Source: Sulfobacillus benefaciens (GTDB taxonomy: Bacteria; Bacillota; Sulfobacillia; Sulfobacillales; Sulfobacillaceae). Taken from it: DNA of 64,000 bases. This document shows, in pieces, positions 33,658 through 43,145 of this stretch. The notes below the pieces were generated by a model, which searched no databases, was not told where the DNA came from, and saw only the letters and a program-made list of their open reading frames with translations. The first letter of the stretch is position 1. The number at the start of each line of letters is the position of its first letter. Both the position numbers and the translations under genes were made by a program. The stretch is from positions 1-64,000 of the forward strand of contig PXYW01000011.1 in the NCBI GenBank assembly GCA_003023695.1, given 5' to 3'.

Positions 33658-35769
33658 ATGGTTCAAGAAATATTCCGTGCGTCTGCGTATAACCGTCAAA
33701 ACGTTGTGAAATCCCCGGACAGCATGTCGAGATTCCGGCAGTAAAACTAGGTCGGCTGACTTTCCCACTTGATTAAGCGCTTGGATCAACCGCACCGAAT
33801 TGCGAAAATGCACATTTTCATCTAACAGACCATGGATGATCAGAAGATCGCCCTGCAATTGGTCAACATAGGATAATACCGATGCCTCATGATACCCTTG
33901 GGGGTTGTTCTGTGGGGTTTCCATATATCTTTCGGTATAAGCGGTATCGTAAAACCGGAAATCGGTTACTGGAGCTCCTGCCACTGCCACCCGAAATATG
34001 TCTGGAGCCTTTAATAAAGCCATTAAAGACATATACCCTCCGTAGCTCCAACCATAAATTCCGATGCGGTGTGGATCGACGTGACGATTCTCAACTAGCC
34101 AGTGAACTCCTGTGACCTGGTCCTGCACTTCCACGGTAGCAAATCTGCGATATACATATCCCTCAAACTGTTTCCCCCGGTGATAGCTGCCGCGATTATC
34201 CAGTTTAAACACTAAGTATCCCTTTTGACTTAATAATTGGGCTTGCAGGTCTATCGTCAGATTCCAAGAATTCAACACCATTTGGGCATGCGTGCCACCA
34301 TAGACATTAACGATGGCGGGTACCGGACGCACATCGGTTTTCGCTGGATAAACGGCGCCGTAGAGGGTAATGCCATCATCTGCGGCAACGGTCACCAATT
34401 CCGGCGCCTTTAGCCCTAAATTCTCCGGAGTTAAGCGGTTTTCTCCATGTAAAATTGCCTCGATATCTCCCGTCATGGTCATGAGGCGGGTTTGCGGTGA
34501 ATACTGCAGGGAACCGGATTGATCCACCCATAAATTGAAGTCTGGCGAGATTACCGCATGGTGAACTCCGGGTTCGTTCGACAATCGCGTCATCTGTCCA
34601 TCATCTAGGCCGACCCGATAGATATGCACCTCCAGTGGAGTCTCCTTGGTGGCTGCGACGTAGGCTAAGCGATGAGGTTCATCGACCGCAAGCAGCCGTT
34701 GTACTTCGTATTCACCGTGGGTAATTTGACGTCCACCTGGCGTGTCCTGATCATATATCCAAAGATGGCGAAAACCGCTGGCCTCGCTCGAAGTGAGAAT
34801 CTCTCCGGTATCTAAAAACCGGGTGTCATCCCCCACATTGACCCAAAGCGGAGAGCGTTCTTCAAACAAAGGAGCATAGACATTCTTCAACACGTCATAC
34901 AGCACCCACCGCAGTCGCTTATTATCACGTGAAAGCAGCATCACCGCAAGTTCGCGATCATTTCTCCATATCACCCGCGCAATATACTGCTCCTCTTCTC
35001 CGAAATCCAGCCAACGGATAGGACCTCCATCCATGGACACCAAACCTAAGCGAGTCTTGGCGTTGGGCTCTCCGACAAAAGGATAGCGATGCGGTTCCAC
35101 CATCGCTAAGTCCCTCTCCCAATGCACGAGAGGAAATTCCGGCACATGGCGATCATCCACTTCCTCAAATGCTAGCCAGGTCCCTTGGGCACTGACCCAA
35201 AATCCCGTGGTCCGACCCAGTTCTTCTTGTGCAGCATACTCAGCAATCCCCCGAGTGACTTCGGGGGCGCCCCCATGGGTCAATTGAATCGGCGAACTGC
35301 CATCAATATCTGTCCGCCATAGTTCACCCTGTTTTACGTAGACCACGCGGCCATCGGTGAGAAGTAAAGGATTTTGGGCCGACAACACGCCAGCCAACTC
35401 TTGTGGCGAGTTTGCGCCTTTCAGCACAAAAAGTTTATCTCCTTGCGGAATCAGGATCACCTGCCGTCCGCGACACTCAGCCACTTGGTAATCGGTAATC
35501 CCCTCCCAAATCATCCGCGTACGCTCCCGCCGCAGTTCTTCGTCCAGGTTCCATGCGCTTCCAGATTGGGGACCAGCGATCTTTTCATGATAATCCATAG
35601 CAATATCATATTTCCATAAGGAAAGCGCAAGGTTCTCGGTATCACCAAGCAGGTACAGGACACATTTCCCATCCGGACTGAACCGTATTTTCTGGGGAAT
35701 GGTAGTTCCTGGCAGAGGTAAAGAGGCCACCATTTCTGGGGTAAGATGTTCAGAGGATTTGTCGGTCAC
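33652..35769 (-). CDS. S9 family (dipeptidyl peptidase IV-like) peptidase
   Basis: About 705 residues: an N-terminal beta-propeller (residues about 1-450, with WD-like strands such as IRFSPDGKCVLYLLGD) and a C-terminal alpha/beta hydrolase. The catalytic Ser is in GWSYGGYMSL, the Asp in IHGLLDENVHF and the His in PESRHAVRG. NVYGGTHAQMV forms the oxyanion region. No signal peptide, so cytoplasmic. It would clip dipeptides after Pro or Ala. AAGGAG sits two bases from an ATG (35775) and eight from the GTG at 35769; the latter is preferred. It follows the MFS gene. Confidence 0.87.
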   Translation of the reverse strand: MTDKSSEHLTPEMVASLPLPGTTIPQKIRFSPDGKCVLYLLGDTENLALSLWKYDIAMDYHEKIAGPQSGSAWNLDEELRRERTRMIWEGITDYQVAECRGRQVILIPQGDKLFVLKGANSPQELAGVLSAQNPLLLTDGRVVYVKQGELWRTDIDGSSPIQLTHGGAPEVTRGIAEYAAQEELGRTTGFWVSAQGTWLAFEEVDDRHVPEFPLVHWERDLAMVEPHRYPFVGEPNAKTRLGLVSMDGGPIRWLDFGEEEQYIARVIWRNDRELAVMLLSRDNKRLRWVLYDVLKNVYAPLFEERSPLWVNVGDDTRFLDTGEILTSSEASGFRHLWIYDQDTPGGRQITHGEYEVQRLLAVDEPHRLAYVAATKETPLEVHIYRVGLDDGQMTRLSNEPGVHHAVISPDFNLWVDQSGSLQYSPQTRLMTMTGDIEAILHGENRLTPENLGLKAPELVTVAADDGITLYGAVYPAKTDVRPVPAIVNVYGGTHAQMVLNSWNLTIDLQAQLLSQKGYLVFKLDNRGSYHRGKQFEGYVYRRFATVEVQDQVTGVHWLVENRHVDPHRIGIYGWSYGGYMSLMALLKAPDIFRVAVAGAPVTDFRFYDTAYTERYMETPQNNPQGYHEASVLSYVDQLQGDLLIIHGLLDENVHFRNSVRLIQALNQVGKSADLVLLPESRHAVRGFHNVLTVIRRRTEYFLNHL

Positions 35770-35841
35770 TTCCATTGCTCCTTCGTCAGTGCTATATTCC
35801 ATCACTATTAGCATACCAGACAGACAAACCTCCACAGGACC

Positions 35842-37092
35842 TTAAACTGAAGCCGGTTTTATTCCGCTCGGTGATCCCGGGTCATCCGGCACCTTGGTAA
35901 ATATTACATAGGCGAGCGGAATCTCTGCTCCTGCACTCAATAGCCACATCCAGGATAGGGGCAATAAATGCAAAGTCGCTCCTGCGGCCAGCGCCCCTAA
36001 CGGAGTAGCCAGCCCAAATAACGTAATAATAATTCCCATAACTCGACCCATTAAGTGCTGGGGAATAATTCGCTGCATGAACGTAATAAACAATGCATTG
36101 ATCATTCCGTTGGCAATGCCTGCAGCAAACAACATCGATCCGGCCACTAGATCCTGATGCGCAAACACGAATCCTAAAATACTGCCACCCATGGCTATTC
36201 CCAAATATCCCACGGTAACTCTAAGTGAACGCGGCCGAACCAGTCCTGTTACCAAGCTCCCCAAGACCAGTCCCGCAGACCAAGCAGCATCAACGACCCC
36301 ATAGGTCAAAGGGCCTGCGTGGAGCACATGATGCATCCAATACGGGAACATCGTAAAGGCTCCGTTGAAGGCAAAGTTGGTCAGGACAACAGGCAGTAAT
36401 AAAGCCATAAACCACGGCATCGACTGTAAACCTGCCCAGCCGTCTCTCAAGCTAGGCCAAAACCCCAAACCAGGAGACGAATGCTCGGGTGGTAGTGTGG
36501 CCGAGGGCGCTACCCTCATATGCGGCAACATCAACAGAATGGCTGTGGCACTGACCCAAAAGCTCACCATGTCAAAGGCAAATATGACTTTCATGCCGAT
36601 AAGGGCAATGGCCGCCCCCCCTATGGCGGATCCCACAGCCATCGACAATTGATTGGTGACAGCGTTAAGCCCATTGGCGGATCCTAGTTCCTGGCCCGAA
36701 ACCAATCGAGGCAAAACCACCATTTCCGCAGGGCCAAACAAGGCGCCTCCCAACGCATTAATCGTTAGAACCATAATAATTACCCAAATACGCCATTGGG
36801 GCTCTACCCAAATCACGCCTAATCCGACCAACACAGCTATTCCTCGCAACGCGTCCGTTCCTAGCATTAACTTGCCAGGGTGATATCGGTCCACAAACAC
36901 ACCGCCGGCCATAGCTAACATTGAGGGTATAGACATGCCAAGCCCGGCCAGGGATAGCAGGAACGGGGAATGCAATTGAATCTCCCACAAACCCATAATC
37001 AAAAATATCGCATTGCCTAATTGAGAAAACATTTGTCCCATCCAAAGCCACAAAAATCCCCGGCTGCGCAATGCACTCCACATGAATTTCAC
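35842..37092 (-). CDS. MFS efflux transporter
   Basis: 416 residues, twelve hydrophobic segments. MWSALRSRGFLWLWMGQMFS is a typical opening of drug-exporter-like MFS proteins. FVDRYHPGKLMLGTDALRGI corresponds to the motif A loop between helices 2 and 3, and a second set of six helices follows. It lies 97 bases downstream of an ArsR-type regulator and upstream of the peptidase, all on the minus strand, so it is probably under that regulator. The substrate is unknown. Confidence 0.82.
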   Translation of the reverse strand: MKFMWSALRSRGFLWLWMGQMFSQLGNAIFLIMGLWEIQLHSPFLLSLAGLGMSIPSMLAMAGGVFVDRYHPGKLMLGTDALRGIAVLVGLGVIWVEPQWRIWVIIMVLTINALGGALFGPAEMVVLPRLVSGQELGSANGLNAVTNQLSMAVGSAIGGAAIALIGMKVIFAFDMVSFWVSATAILLMLPHMRVAPSATLPPEHSSPGLGFWPSLRDGWAGLQSMPWFMALLLPVVLTNFAFNGAFTMFPYWMHHVLHAGPLTYGVVDAAWSAGLVLGSLVTGLVRPRSLRVTVGYLGIAMGGSILGFVFAHQDLVAGSMLFAAGIANGMINALFITFMQRIIPQHLMGRVMGIIITLFGLATPLGALAAGATLHLLPLSWMWLLSAGAEIPLAYVIFTKVPDDPGSPSGIKPASV

Positions 37093-37189
37093 TCCAACAT
37101 TAATTTAATTAGTAATAAAGTTAAACTATCACTATGCATTTGTAAACACCTATCGCAAATATTACAAATCTCGACCAAACCCGCAATAT

Positions 37190-37915
37190 CTAACCTTCTC
37201 CGTCATCCGCATTTAACGGAGAAATTATCGGGTCTTGCGAGGTCGCCTTGCGTACAATGCCCCGATTAACCCAGCGGTAGCCATCGGGAAGATCTTGGTC
37301 AGTGCTGACAAAATATTCTTGAGGAGTGATAAAACCTAGGTTCTGTAAAAAAAAGACATGCCCGGGATCGTCTTCCAATCCTTCGGCCATCCTCTTTTTG
37401 AATTCGGTTTCCATAGTTTCTAGTTCGGCGAGCAATTTGCGGTATCGCTGCAACCAATCGCGCAAGTCCTCGCTAGCAACCTTGAATTCGTAGGCTCCGC
37501 TCAACAGCAACGGTTTATCGCTATCGGATCCAAACAAGGGAAACGAGGCTTCTGGGGTGGCATAAATTCGGGCAATAGCCATCTGCAGTTGGGTGACCAA
37601 AACATCTTGGGCCAAGCCTGGCTCCATCTGCAAACTTGGCAACAATGCCTCATCAACCAAGTAATCAAATGCAGCTGCCCGAAAAAATTTTTGCACGATG
37701 CCGTTTTTTTCTTGGGTGCGGACGATCTCTACGATATTTCGTTGCTGCAACTCTTTTAGGTGGTAATGAACACGAGATGGGGAAAGATGCAACAGGTCTG
37801 CTAGTTGTTTGCCGGTAGCTTCTTGGGCAATCAACAACCCTAATAATTGCATTCTTAAGGGATCATTCAGTACGCGTAGAGTATCGTAATCTGTAATCAC
37901 AAAATATCGCTTCAT
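37190..37915 (-). CDS. ArsR-type winged-helix transcriptional regulator
   Basis: 241 residues. The N-terminal HTH is plain: LRVLNDPLRMQLLGLLIAQE, then ATGKQLADLLHLSPSRVHYH and LKELQQRNIVEIVRT (ArsR/HTH_20 type). The following 140 residues are an unrecognised effector or dimer domain with an acidic helix (KLLAELETMETEFKKRM). A large perfect palindrome overlaps its promoter, so it probably represses itself and the MFS gene downstream. GGAG lies nine bases before the ATG. Confidence 0.83.
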   Translation of the reverse strand: MKRYFVITDYDTLRVLNDPLRMQLLGLLIAQEATGKQLADLLHLSPSRVHYHLKELQQRNIVEIVRTQEKNGIVQKFFRAAAFDYLVDEALLPSLQMEPGLAQDVLVTQLQMAIARIYATPEASFPLFGSDSDKPLLLSGAYEFKVASEDLRDWLQRYRKLLAELETMETEFKKRMAEGLEDDPGHVFFLQNLGFITPQEYFVSTDQDLPDGYRWVNRGIVRKATSQDPIISPLNADDGEG

Positions 37916-37932
37916 GACACATTCTCCATATT

Positions 37933-37974
37933 CACGATACGTTCAATATAATTTGAACGTATCGTGTTTGTCAA
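37933..37974 (-). promoter_or_regulatory. Palindromic operator over the ArsR-type gene's promoter
   Basis: CACGATACGTTCAA (37933-37946) and TTGAACGTATCGTG (37953-37966) are exact 14-base arms around TATAAT. On the minus strand TTGACA (37969-37974) and TATATT (37945-37950) are 18 bases apart, so the palindrome covers the spacer and -10. Protein bound here would block polymerase. The inferred start is about 37938. Confidence 0.75.
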
Positions 37975-38084
37975 CCGATGACTGCGTTGAAAACGGTGTG
38001 GGTACTGCCAACTGCGCAAGCAGCAGCGTTTCATGGAGATATTTTGCGTCCCCTCTTTGAGATCCACGCTATTGGTGGACCGGT

Positions 38085-39095
38085 CTACTGCAAGTTTTGT
38101 CCAATAGCGAGACGCACTTGACGCATTGTTTCCTGAGCTAAATCCCGAGCCTCTTCTGCTCCCAGGCGAAATATCTTTGAAATAGCGGCAGAGTCGGTAA
38201 TTAAGTCACGGTAGCGCTCTCGCGGCTCGGCTAAACGTTGATCTAACACCTGAAATAACTGCTCCTTGGCATCTTTCCAGCCAATCCCCGAAAGAAATTG
38301 CTGACGAAATGCGAGCGTTTGCTCCGAAGTGGCCACTAACCTATACAATTGAAATATCGTAGAGGTCTCGGGATCTTTAGGCTCGCCAGGGCGCGACGAG
38401 TCTGTCGCAATACGGAAAACCCGCTTGCGCAATTCATCCGACGAGCCAAAAATTGGTATAGTGTTGTTGTAGCTTTTACTCATTTTGCGGCCATCCAGCC
38501 CGGGAATCACGGCGCCTTGTTCGTCAATCATGGCCTCCGGCAAGGTAAACACCGCCCGTTGATATTGGCGGTTAAAATATTGCGCGATATCCCGGGCAAT
38601 TTCGATATGTTGGACCTGGTCGCCGCCCACGGGAACCCAATGGGTTTGCATTAACAAAATGTCTGCCGCCATTAAAATCGGATAAGTGTATAGACCCATA
38701 TTCACGCCAGCGTCAATATCTGACTCCCCGTTTTCCTCGTTGCGCTGTACCATAGCCTTGTAGGCATGGGCCCTGTTCATTAGGCCCTTGGGCGCAAAGC
38801 AGGCCAGAATCCAGTTAAGCTCAAACACTTCGGGCACATCGGACTGTCGATAAAATACCACCCGTGTCGGATCCAGCCCCAAAGCTATCCACGCCGCTGC
38901 GACTTGTTTGGTGTAATCGCGGAGCAATTGCGCGTCTTTCAATCCAGTAAGCGCATGGTAATCGGCAATAAAATAAAATGCGCGTTTGTCATTGTCCTGG
39001 GACAGATCAATCGCCGGTTGAATCGCGCCCACTAAATTTCCCAAATGGGGGGTTCCGGTTGGTTTGATTCCAGTCAGCACCACCTGTTGCGACAT
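38085..39095 (-). CDS. trpS: Tryptophanyl-tRNA synthetase
   Basis: Charges tRNA-Trp. 336 residues. The class I signatures are GTPHLGNLVG (HIGH type) and GRKMSKSYNN (KMSKS). GDQVQHIEIARDIAQYFNRQ and the MAADILLMQTHWVPVGGDQ region are typical of TrpRS. AGGTG four bases upstream favours the ATG at 39095 over 39107. Its promoter is well defined. It stands alone on the minus strand. Confidence 0.95.
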   Translation of the reverse strand: MSQQVVLTGIKPTGTPHLGNLVGAIQPAIDLSQDNDKRAFYFIADYHALTGLKDAQLLRDYTKQVAAAWIALGLDPTRVVFYRQSDVPEVFELNWILACFAPKGLMNRAHAYKAMVQRNEENGESDIDAGVNMGLYTYPILMAADILLMQTHWVPVGGDQVQHIEIARDIAQYFNRQYQRAVFTLPEAMIDEQGAVIPGLDGRKMSKSYNNTIPIFGSSDELRKRVFRIATDSSRPGEPKDPETSTIFQLYRLVATSEQTLAFRQQFLSGIGWKDAKEQLFQVLDQRLAEPRERYRDLITDSAAISKIFRLGAEEARDLAQETMRQVRLAIGQNLQ

Positions 39096-39132
39096 GTGAC
39101 ACCTCAAATTCGTGGGATAGGTTGCTGACCCT

Positions 39133-39161
39133 AATATACCAAACTCCCATTAAGATACCAA
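39133..39161 (-). promoter_or_regulatory. trpS promoter
   Basis: On the minus strand TTGGTA (39156-39161) and TATATT (39133-39138) are 17 bases apart. Transcription would begin near 39126, giving a leader of about 30 bases, too short for a T-box. Confidence 0.6.
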
Positions 39162-39303
39162 CGTTATCAATTGCAACAGGTGAGCGCCCAGTGCCGATTC
39201 ACCATTAACCCTCTTCCGACCAATAAGTCCTAGGTGTGTTTGTTCAGATCTTATGCTATATTGCAGGTAATTTCCGGAGATTGGCCTAAGGGAGCTCTGC
39301 TAA

Positions 39304-40653
39304 ATGTCCAAGACACACGAACCGCCCCAAGACAACGATGACGTATTGTCCCATGGTGCTTCGGATGAGTTTAGCGGCGGCACAGATAAAGCAGATACCC
39401 CTTCATTGACGGAAGTGTTCGCCTTGCTAAAGGGTCACATGGTCGTTGGAGTGGATCTTCATACCCATCGTTTTCTTTATGTCAATGCCGCGTTGCAGTC
39501 AATGCTCGGGTATACTGAAGCGGAACTGTTGGCAATGAACGTATGGGACGTGTTTGAGGAGCCCTACAAGTCTCAGGTGAAGACTTCCGTTGCAGAGGGT
39601 CTAAAAACGTTAGGCCAGGTGAATTCATTGGTGTTAAAGGCAACCCGCAAACCTGGGGATAGTATATGGCTGGAAGCGTATGTGAGCTCGGTGCCCTTTC
39701 GTGGAAAAATAGCCCGGATTGCCAATTACATCAATGTCACTGAAGCCATTACCCTAAAGGAACGGATGGACCAGCAACTCGCATCGTTTTACTCGGCGCT
39801 GGACGCTATGCCGACACCAGTGGTTATTGCCAAAGAAACTTTTCAGTACGCCAATCCAGCGGCCATTGCCTGGTCCGGCTATTCTCAGGCGGAATTAGCC
39901 CAAAGGAAAGTCTGGGACCTTATCGTGGTAACCGATGACCTTCGCCACCGTATGGGAAAAAATATGGCTCGACGTTTGCGTGGCGAATCTTTTTTAGGTG
40001 AGTATCCGCGTATTGAAGTCAAATTGAAAGACGGTACCCCTAGGTGGGTTCACATCGTCACCCGAACCCTATGGCATCAGAACTCGTGGGTTGACTTGAT
40101 GATTTTGACAGATATTACGGATTCTGTCATTGCCGAGCAGCGCATGGCGAGAGAGCGAGAGCGGTACCGCGAATTGTCCGAGTTGGATCCTTTAACCCAT
40201 ATTTACAATCGCCGCCTATTTGACAATCAATTGGCCGATATGATTCAGGCCGCCGTTGCACGACATCGGCAGCTCACTCTAGTCATGATCGACATCGACC
40301 ATTTCAAAAGGGTCAATGATGAGTTCGGCCATGAGACGGGAGACTATGTTTTACAGGAGTTAGCCAAAGTAGTGCTGGCCGACTTGCGACCTACCGATAT
40401 ATTTGCCCGCTATGGAGGTGAAGAATTTATGATTATTGTGCCAGATATTAGCAGCATAAACGTCAAAGCACTAGCCGAGCGCTTGCGATTACGTATTGCC
40501 AGCCACGACTTCAAAATCGGGCAAAAAATCACCGTCAGCATGGGAATTACCGAATTGAAGCCAGGCGACACGACAACTCGCATGGTACACAGGGTAGATG
40601 ACGCTCTTTACGATGCCAAGCATGGTGGCCGCAATCGCATTGTTGTCGGTTAG
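39304..40653 (+). CDS. PAS-PAS-GGDEF diguanylate cyclase
   Basis: 449 residues, soluble. Two PAS domains (about 50-155 and 165-280; FLYVNAALQSMLGYTEAELL and FQYANPAAIAWSGYSQAELA mark their cores), then a GGDEF domain (about 285-449). It has DPLTHIYNRRLFDNQLADMI, the metal Asp in MIDIDHFKRVNDEFGH and an intact RYGGEEFMIIVPD active site. No RxxD inhibitory site is seen before GGEEF. It should make cyclic di-GMP in response to a PAS ligand, opposite in action to the EAL protein at 15 kb. AAGGGAGC precedes the ATG. Confidence 0.9.
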   Translation: MSKTHEPPQDNDDVLSHGASDEFSGGTDKADTPSLTEVFALLKGHMVVGVDLHTHRFLYVNAALQSMLGYTEAELLAMNVWDVFEEPYKSQVKTSVAEGLKTLGQVNSLVLKATRKPGDSIWLEAYVSSVPFRGKIARIANYINVTEAITLKERMDQQLASFYSALDAMPTPVVIAKETFQYANPAAIAWSGYSQAELAQRKVWDLIVVTDDLRHRMGKNMARRLRGESFLGEYPRIEVKLKDGTPRWVHIVTRTLWHQNSWVDLMILTDITDSVIAEQRMARERERYRELSELDPLTHIYNRRLFDNQLADMIQAAVARHRQLTLVMIDIDHFKRVNDEFGHETGDYVLQELAKVVLADLRPTDIFARYGGEEFMIIVPDISSINVKALAERLRLRIASHDFKIGQKITVSMGITELKPGDTTTRMVHRVDDALYDAKHGGRNRIVVG

Positions 40654-40700
40654 TCTGAATGATGGAAGTACGATAAAATTTGTGCTTAGGAGCGGTTGGT

Positions 40701-41645
40701 ATGAACGAGATTCCCCTCATTGATTTTTCCTCGTGGTCTCAAGGTTCTCCAAAACGGCGTCTGGACCTGGCCGCTGATATCATTTCTGCTGCACACCAGA
40801 CCGGGTTTATGTATCTGCAAAACTTCGGAGTAGATCCCAAGGAAACGACCAAAATGTTTGACATGTTGGAAGAATATTTTGCGCTGCCGTTATCCATCAA
40901 GCAGAAAACTCCTTATATCAGTGCTGAAGCTAACCATGGCTACAATGGATTCGAAGAAGAGCGCCTCGATCCTCAAGGGCCAGGCGATTTAAAAGAAACC
41001 TTTACGATGCGCAATGTAATCCAGGCATCGGCCAATCCGACATTATGGCCTTCAACAAATTTTCGCACCATGGCGCAACATTTCTTTTACAGTTGCCAAC
41101 TCGCATCAAAAAACATATTAGAGGCTTTAAGCCTTGGCCTGCGCATGCCACAAGATTACTTCGCAAAGTACCATACAGGAGAAAACCAAACCTTGCGGTT
41201 TCTGCACTATCCGCATCTTCCCTCCCACCGTCCGAATCAAATCGGCGCAGGAGCTCATACCGACTACGGCAGCATCACCCTACTGTTTCAAGACGATGTT
41301 GGCGGCCTTGAGGTCCAAGATTTCGACGGGCATTGGATACCGGCGCCGTACATTCCCGAAACCGCTGTGGTCAATATCGGTGATTTAATGCAACGATGGA
41401 CTAACAACTATTTGCGCTCCACGCTTCATCGGGTGTCGCCCACCTTTCGACCAGGACGCCATGATCGCTATTCGATAGCCTTCTTTTGCGATCCAGACAA
41501 CGACACCCTGGTGCAATGTCTGCCGTCTTGCATATCCCATGATATCCCGGCCCAATATGCCCCTATTACCGCCCGTCAGCACTTGCTGGAAAAACTCAGG
41601 GCTAGCCGCAAGTTAGTCGAGAACGATGTTTCTTTTGATCAGTAA
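40701..41645 (+). CDS. 2-oxoglutarate/Fe(II) oxygenase (isopenicillin N synthase family)
   Basis: 314 residues. The N-terminal DIOX_N part starts with IPLIDFSSWSQGSPKRRLDL. The core has the iron ligands in HTDYGSITLLFQD and LRSTLHRVSP, and the 2-oxoglutarate Arg in RYSIAFFCDPD. Family members hydroxylate or desaturate small molecules. AGGAG at 40688-40692 selects the ATG at 40701. No pathway partner is adjacent. Confidence 0.87.
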   Translation: MNEIPLIDFSSWSQGSPKRRLDLAADIISAAHQTGFMYLQNFGVDPKETTKMFDMLEEYFALPLSIKQKTPYISAEANHGYNGFEEERLDPQGPGDLKETFTMRNVIQASANPTLWPSTNFRTMAQHFFYSCQLASKNILEALSLGLRMPQDYFAKYHTGENQTLRFLHYPHLPSHRPNQIGAGAHTDYGSITLLFQDDVGGLEVQDFDGHWIPAPYIPETAVVNIGDLMQRWTNNYLRSTLHRVSPTFRPGRHDRYSIAFFCDPDNDTLVQCLPSCISHDIPAQYAPITARQHLLEKLRASRKLVENDVSFDQ

Positions 41646-41852
41646 CGGATTTAAAGAAGTCACGGACATCGAGAGGGAATTTAGCGGACTCCCAACTGGG
41701 TTTGGTGGTGCCCCCAGGTATTTTTCCAGGATGGTGAAGGGCGGCATGAGTCGGCCTCGGCATGCGCCATCGGGTGCGTCAACTTGCCAGCCTTGCACGA
41801 TATCCCATAACAGATTTGCCTGACAGGGGTCGGGACCACCGATATTCTTCAC
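41613..41852 (-). CDS. Possible small protein coupled to the nucleotidyltransferase gene
   Basis: 79 codons. The GTG start overlaps the stop of the nucleotidyltransferase-GNAT gene (GTGA), and the 3' end runs 33 bases into the convergent oxygenase gene. The peptide (DPCQANLLWDIVQGWQVDAP, then CRGRLMPPFTILEKYLG) has natural composition but no recognised family. It may be a real coupled gene or a chance frame. Confidence 0.35.
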   Translation of the reverse strand: MKNIGGPDPCQANLLWDIVQGWQVDAPDGACRGRLMPPFTILEKYLGAPPNPVGSPLNSLSMSVTSLNPLLIKRNIVLD

Positions 41853-43030
41853 GCGTTCACTTTCCCGTGACCCTGTATCAATTTCTCCATTTCAATTTCG
41901 TGGCGGATCGGCACTCCGTCCTCGGTAATCTCCGGAATTTCCGGTTTTAACCGCCGCGCTGCGGCAATGGCATCGCGGTGTACAGCAACCCAATCCCAGC
42001 CACGGTTTTGGTAAAAACGCAGCGCATCCAGGTTGTCGTTTGACGTAATGAGCCAGAGTCGGCCAACGCCCTGAACTGCCGCTTCATGCTCTACCGCCGC
42101 CAACAGCGCGGTCCCCACTCCGGATTTTTGATAGAGACTGTCAAGGCTGACGATTTCCCATTCGAACTGGGAGTGGGCAAAAACTGTCACCAGACCCACC
42201 CAGTCTCCAAACTCAGTTTCCGCGGCAAATCCGGTCATATGGCTGGCATCATGGACCATCCCCCGAGAAACCACATGCTGAGATCCCCAATGTTGTCGCC
42301 AAAATTCCGAAACACGGCTCTGGTCAGCGGCGGTCAGCGGCCGGATGTGAAACTGCGGTGGTACCGTGGCTGCCACGGAAAGCAAGGGGGCATCCGCTAA
42401 AGGAACCCACTGCGGTATGCCTAAAACTTCGGCAACCAAATTTTCTGCATCTTTATAGGCCTGGTTAAGATTAGTTTCTTGCAGCAAGCGTGCTACACAT
42501 GATGCTACATCATGATTCACCGTTTCCAGCATGGCTAACTGTCGTCGCACGGTAGGTACAGTGACTCCTGAGCGCTGAAGAACATATTTTACCAGCCCCT
42601 GTAGCCAAATGCCCAGGAAGTAGCGAAAGTGGGGGGCATTTTGATTCTCCATAGCCTGTTGCAAATATTTCAACCCTTGACGCAAATCCCACTCCAGATA
42701 TGGCAGCACCATGGGTGGTTTGTCTGTCGCGGACGCCAATAATTGTTGGAGACTTTCCGGATCCCTGGCCCATAGCACTTGAGCGGACTCGAGAATAGCT
42801 CGTGAACCCGCCGCCACTTGTTCAGACGATAGGTAAAGTGCTTCGACACCCCTTCCCTGCCACTCGCCACAACGTATGAATTGCGTAGAACTGCGAGTAA
42901 TCACGAGAATATCAACATCACTAACGGGATCAGCCAGGTTCCTCGCATGCGAGCCCACCAATATAACGGCGTGAACGCCCATCCCTTCGGGCACCGATCT
43001 CAATATCGAAACTAAGGATTCCCAAGCCAA
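41849..43030 (-). CDS. Nucleotidyltransferase fused to a GNAT acetyltransferase
   Basis: About 393 residues in three parts. A minimal nucleotidyltransferase domain comes first, with the pol-beta signature VGSHARNLADPVSDVDILVI. A helical region of about 110 residues follows (YLEWDLRQGLKYLQQAMENQ; HFRYFLGIWLQGLVKYVLQR), like the HEPN-type helical partners of such enzymes. A GNAT domain ends the protein (IRPLTAADQSRVSEFWRQHW; YQKSGVGTALLAAVEHEAAV; NDNLDALRFYQNRGWDWV). The frame is open far upstream, but only as antisense of the MFS gene. The TTG at 43030 is the best guess at the start and is uncertain. Confidence 0.68.
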   Translation of the reverse strand: MAWESLVSILRSVPEGMGVHAVILVGSHARNLADPVSDVDILVITRSSTQFIRCGEWQGRGVEALYLSSEQVAAGSRAILESAQVLWARDPESLQQLLASATDKPPMVLPYLEWDLRQGLKYLQQAMENQNAPHFRYFLGIWLQGLVKYVLQRSGVTVPTVRRQLAMLETVNHDVASCVARLLQETNLNQAYKDAENLVAEVLGIPQWVPLADAPLLSVAATVPPQFHIRPLTAADQSRVSEFWRQHWGSQHVVSRGMVHDASHMTGFAAETEFGDWVGLVTVFAHSQFEWEIVSLDSLYQKSGVGTALLAAVEHEAAVQGVGRLWLITSNDNLDALRFYQNRGWDWVAVHRDAIAAARRLKPEIPEITEDGVPIRHEIEMEKLIQGHGKVNA

Positions 43031-43145
43031 TGACTCATCTATTATGGAGATTAGCCTAGCAAAGTTGTACCCACCGGACAAGGGGTGATCAGGGGAAAAA
43101 CTGGCACCCACGCAAAACAGTATAATAAATGCGGAGGATGGTTCC

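Noticed and set aside
39096-39303. T-box leader for trpS
   Set aside because: The promoter found at 39133-39161 leaves only about 30 bases of leader, and no T-box core sequence is present.
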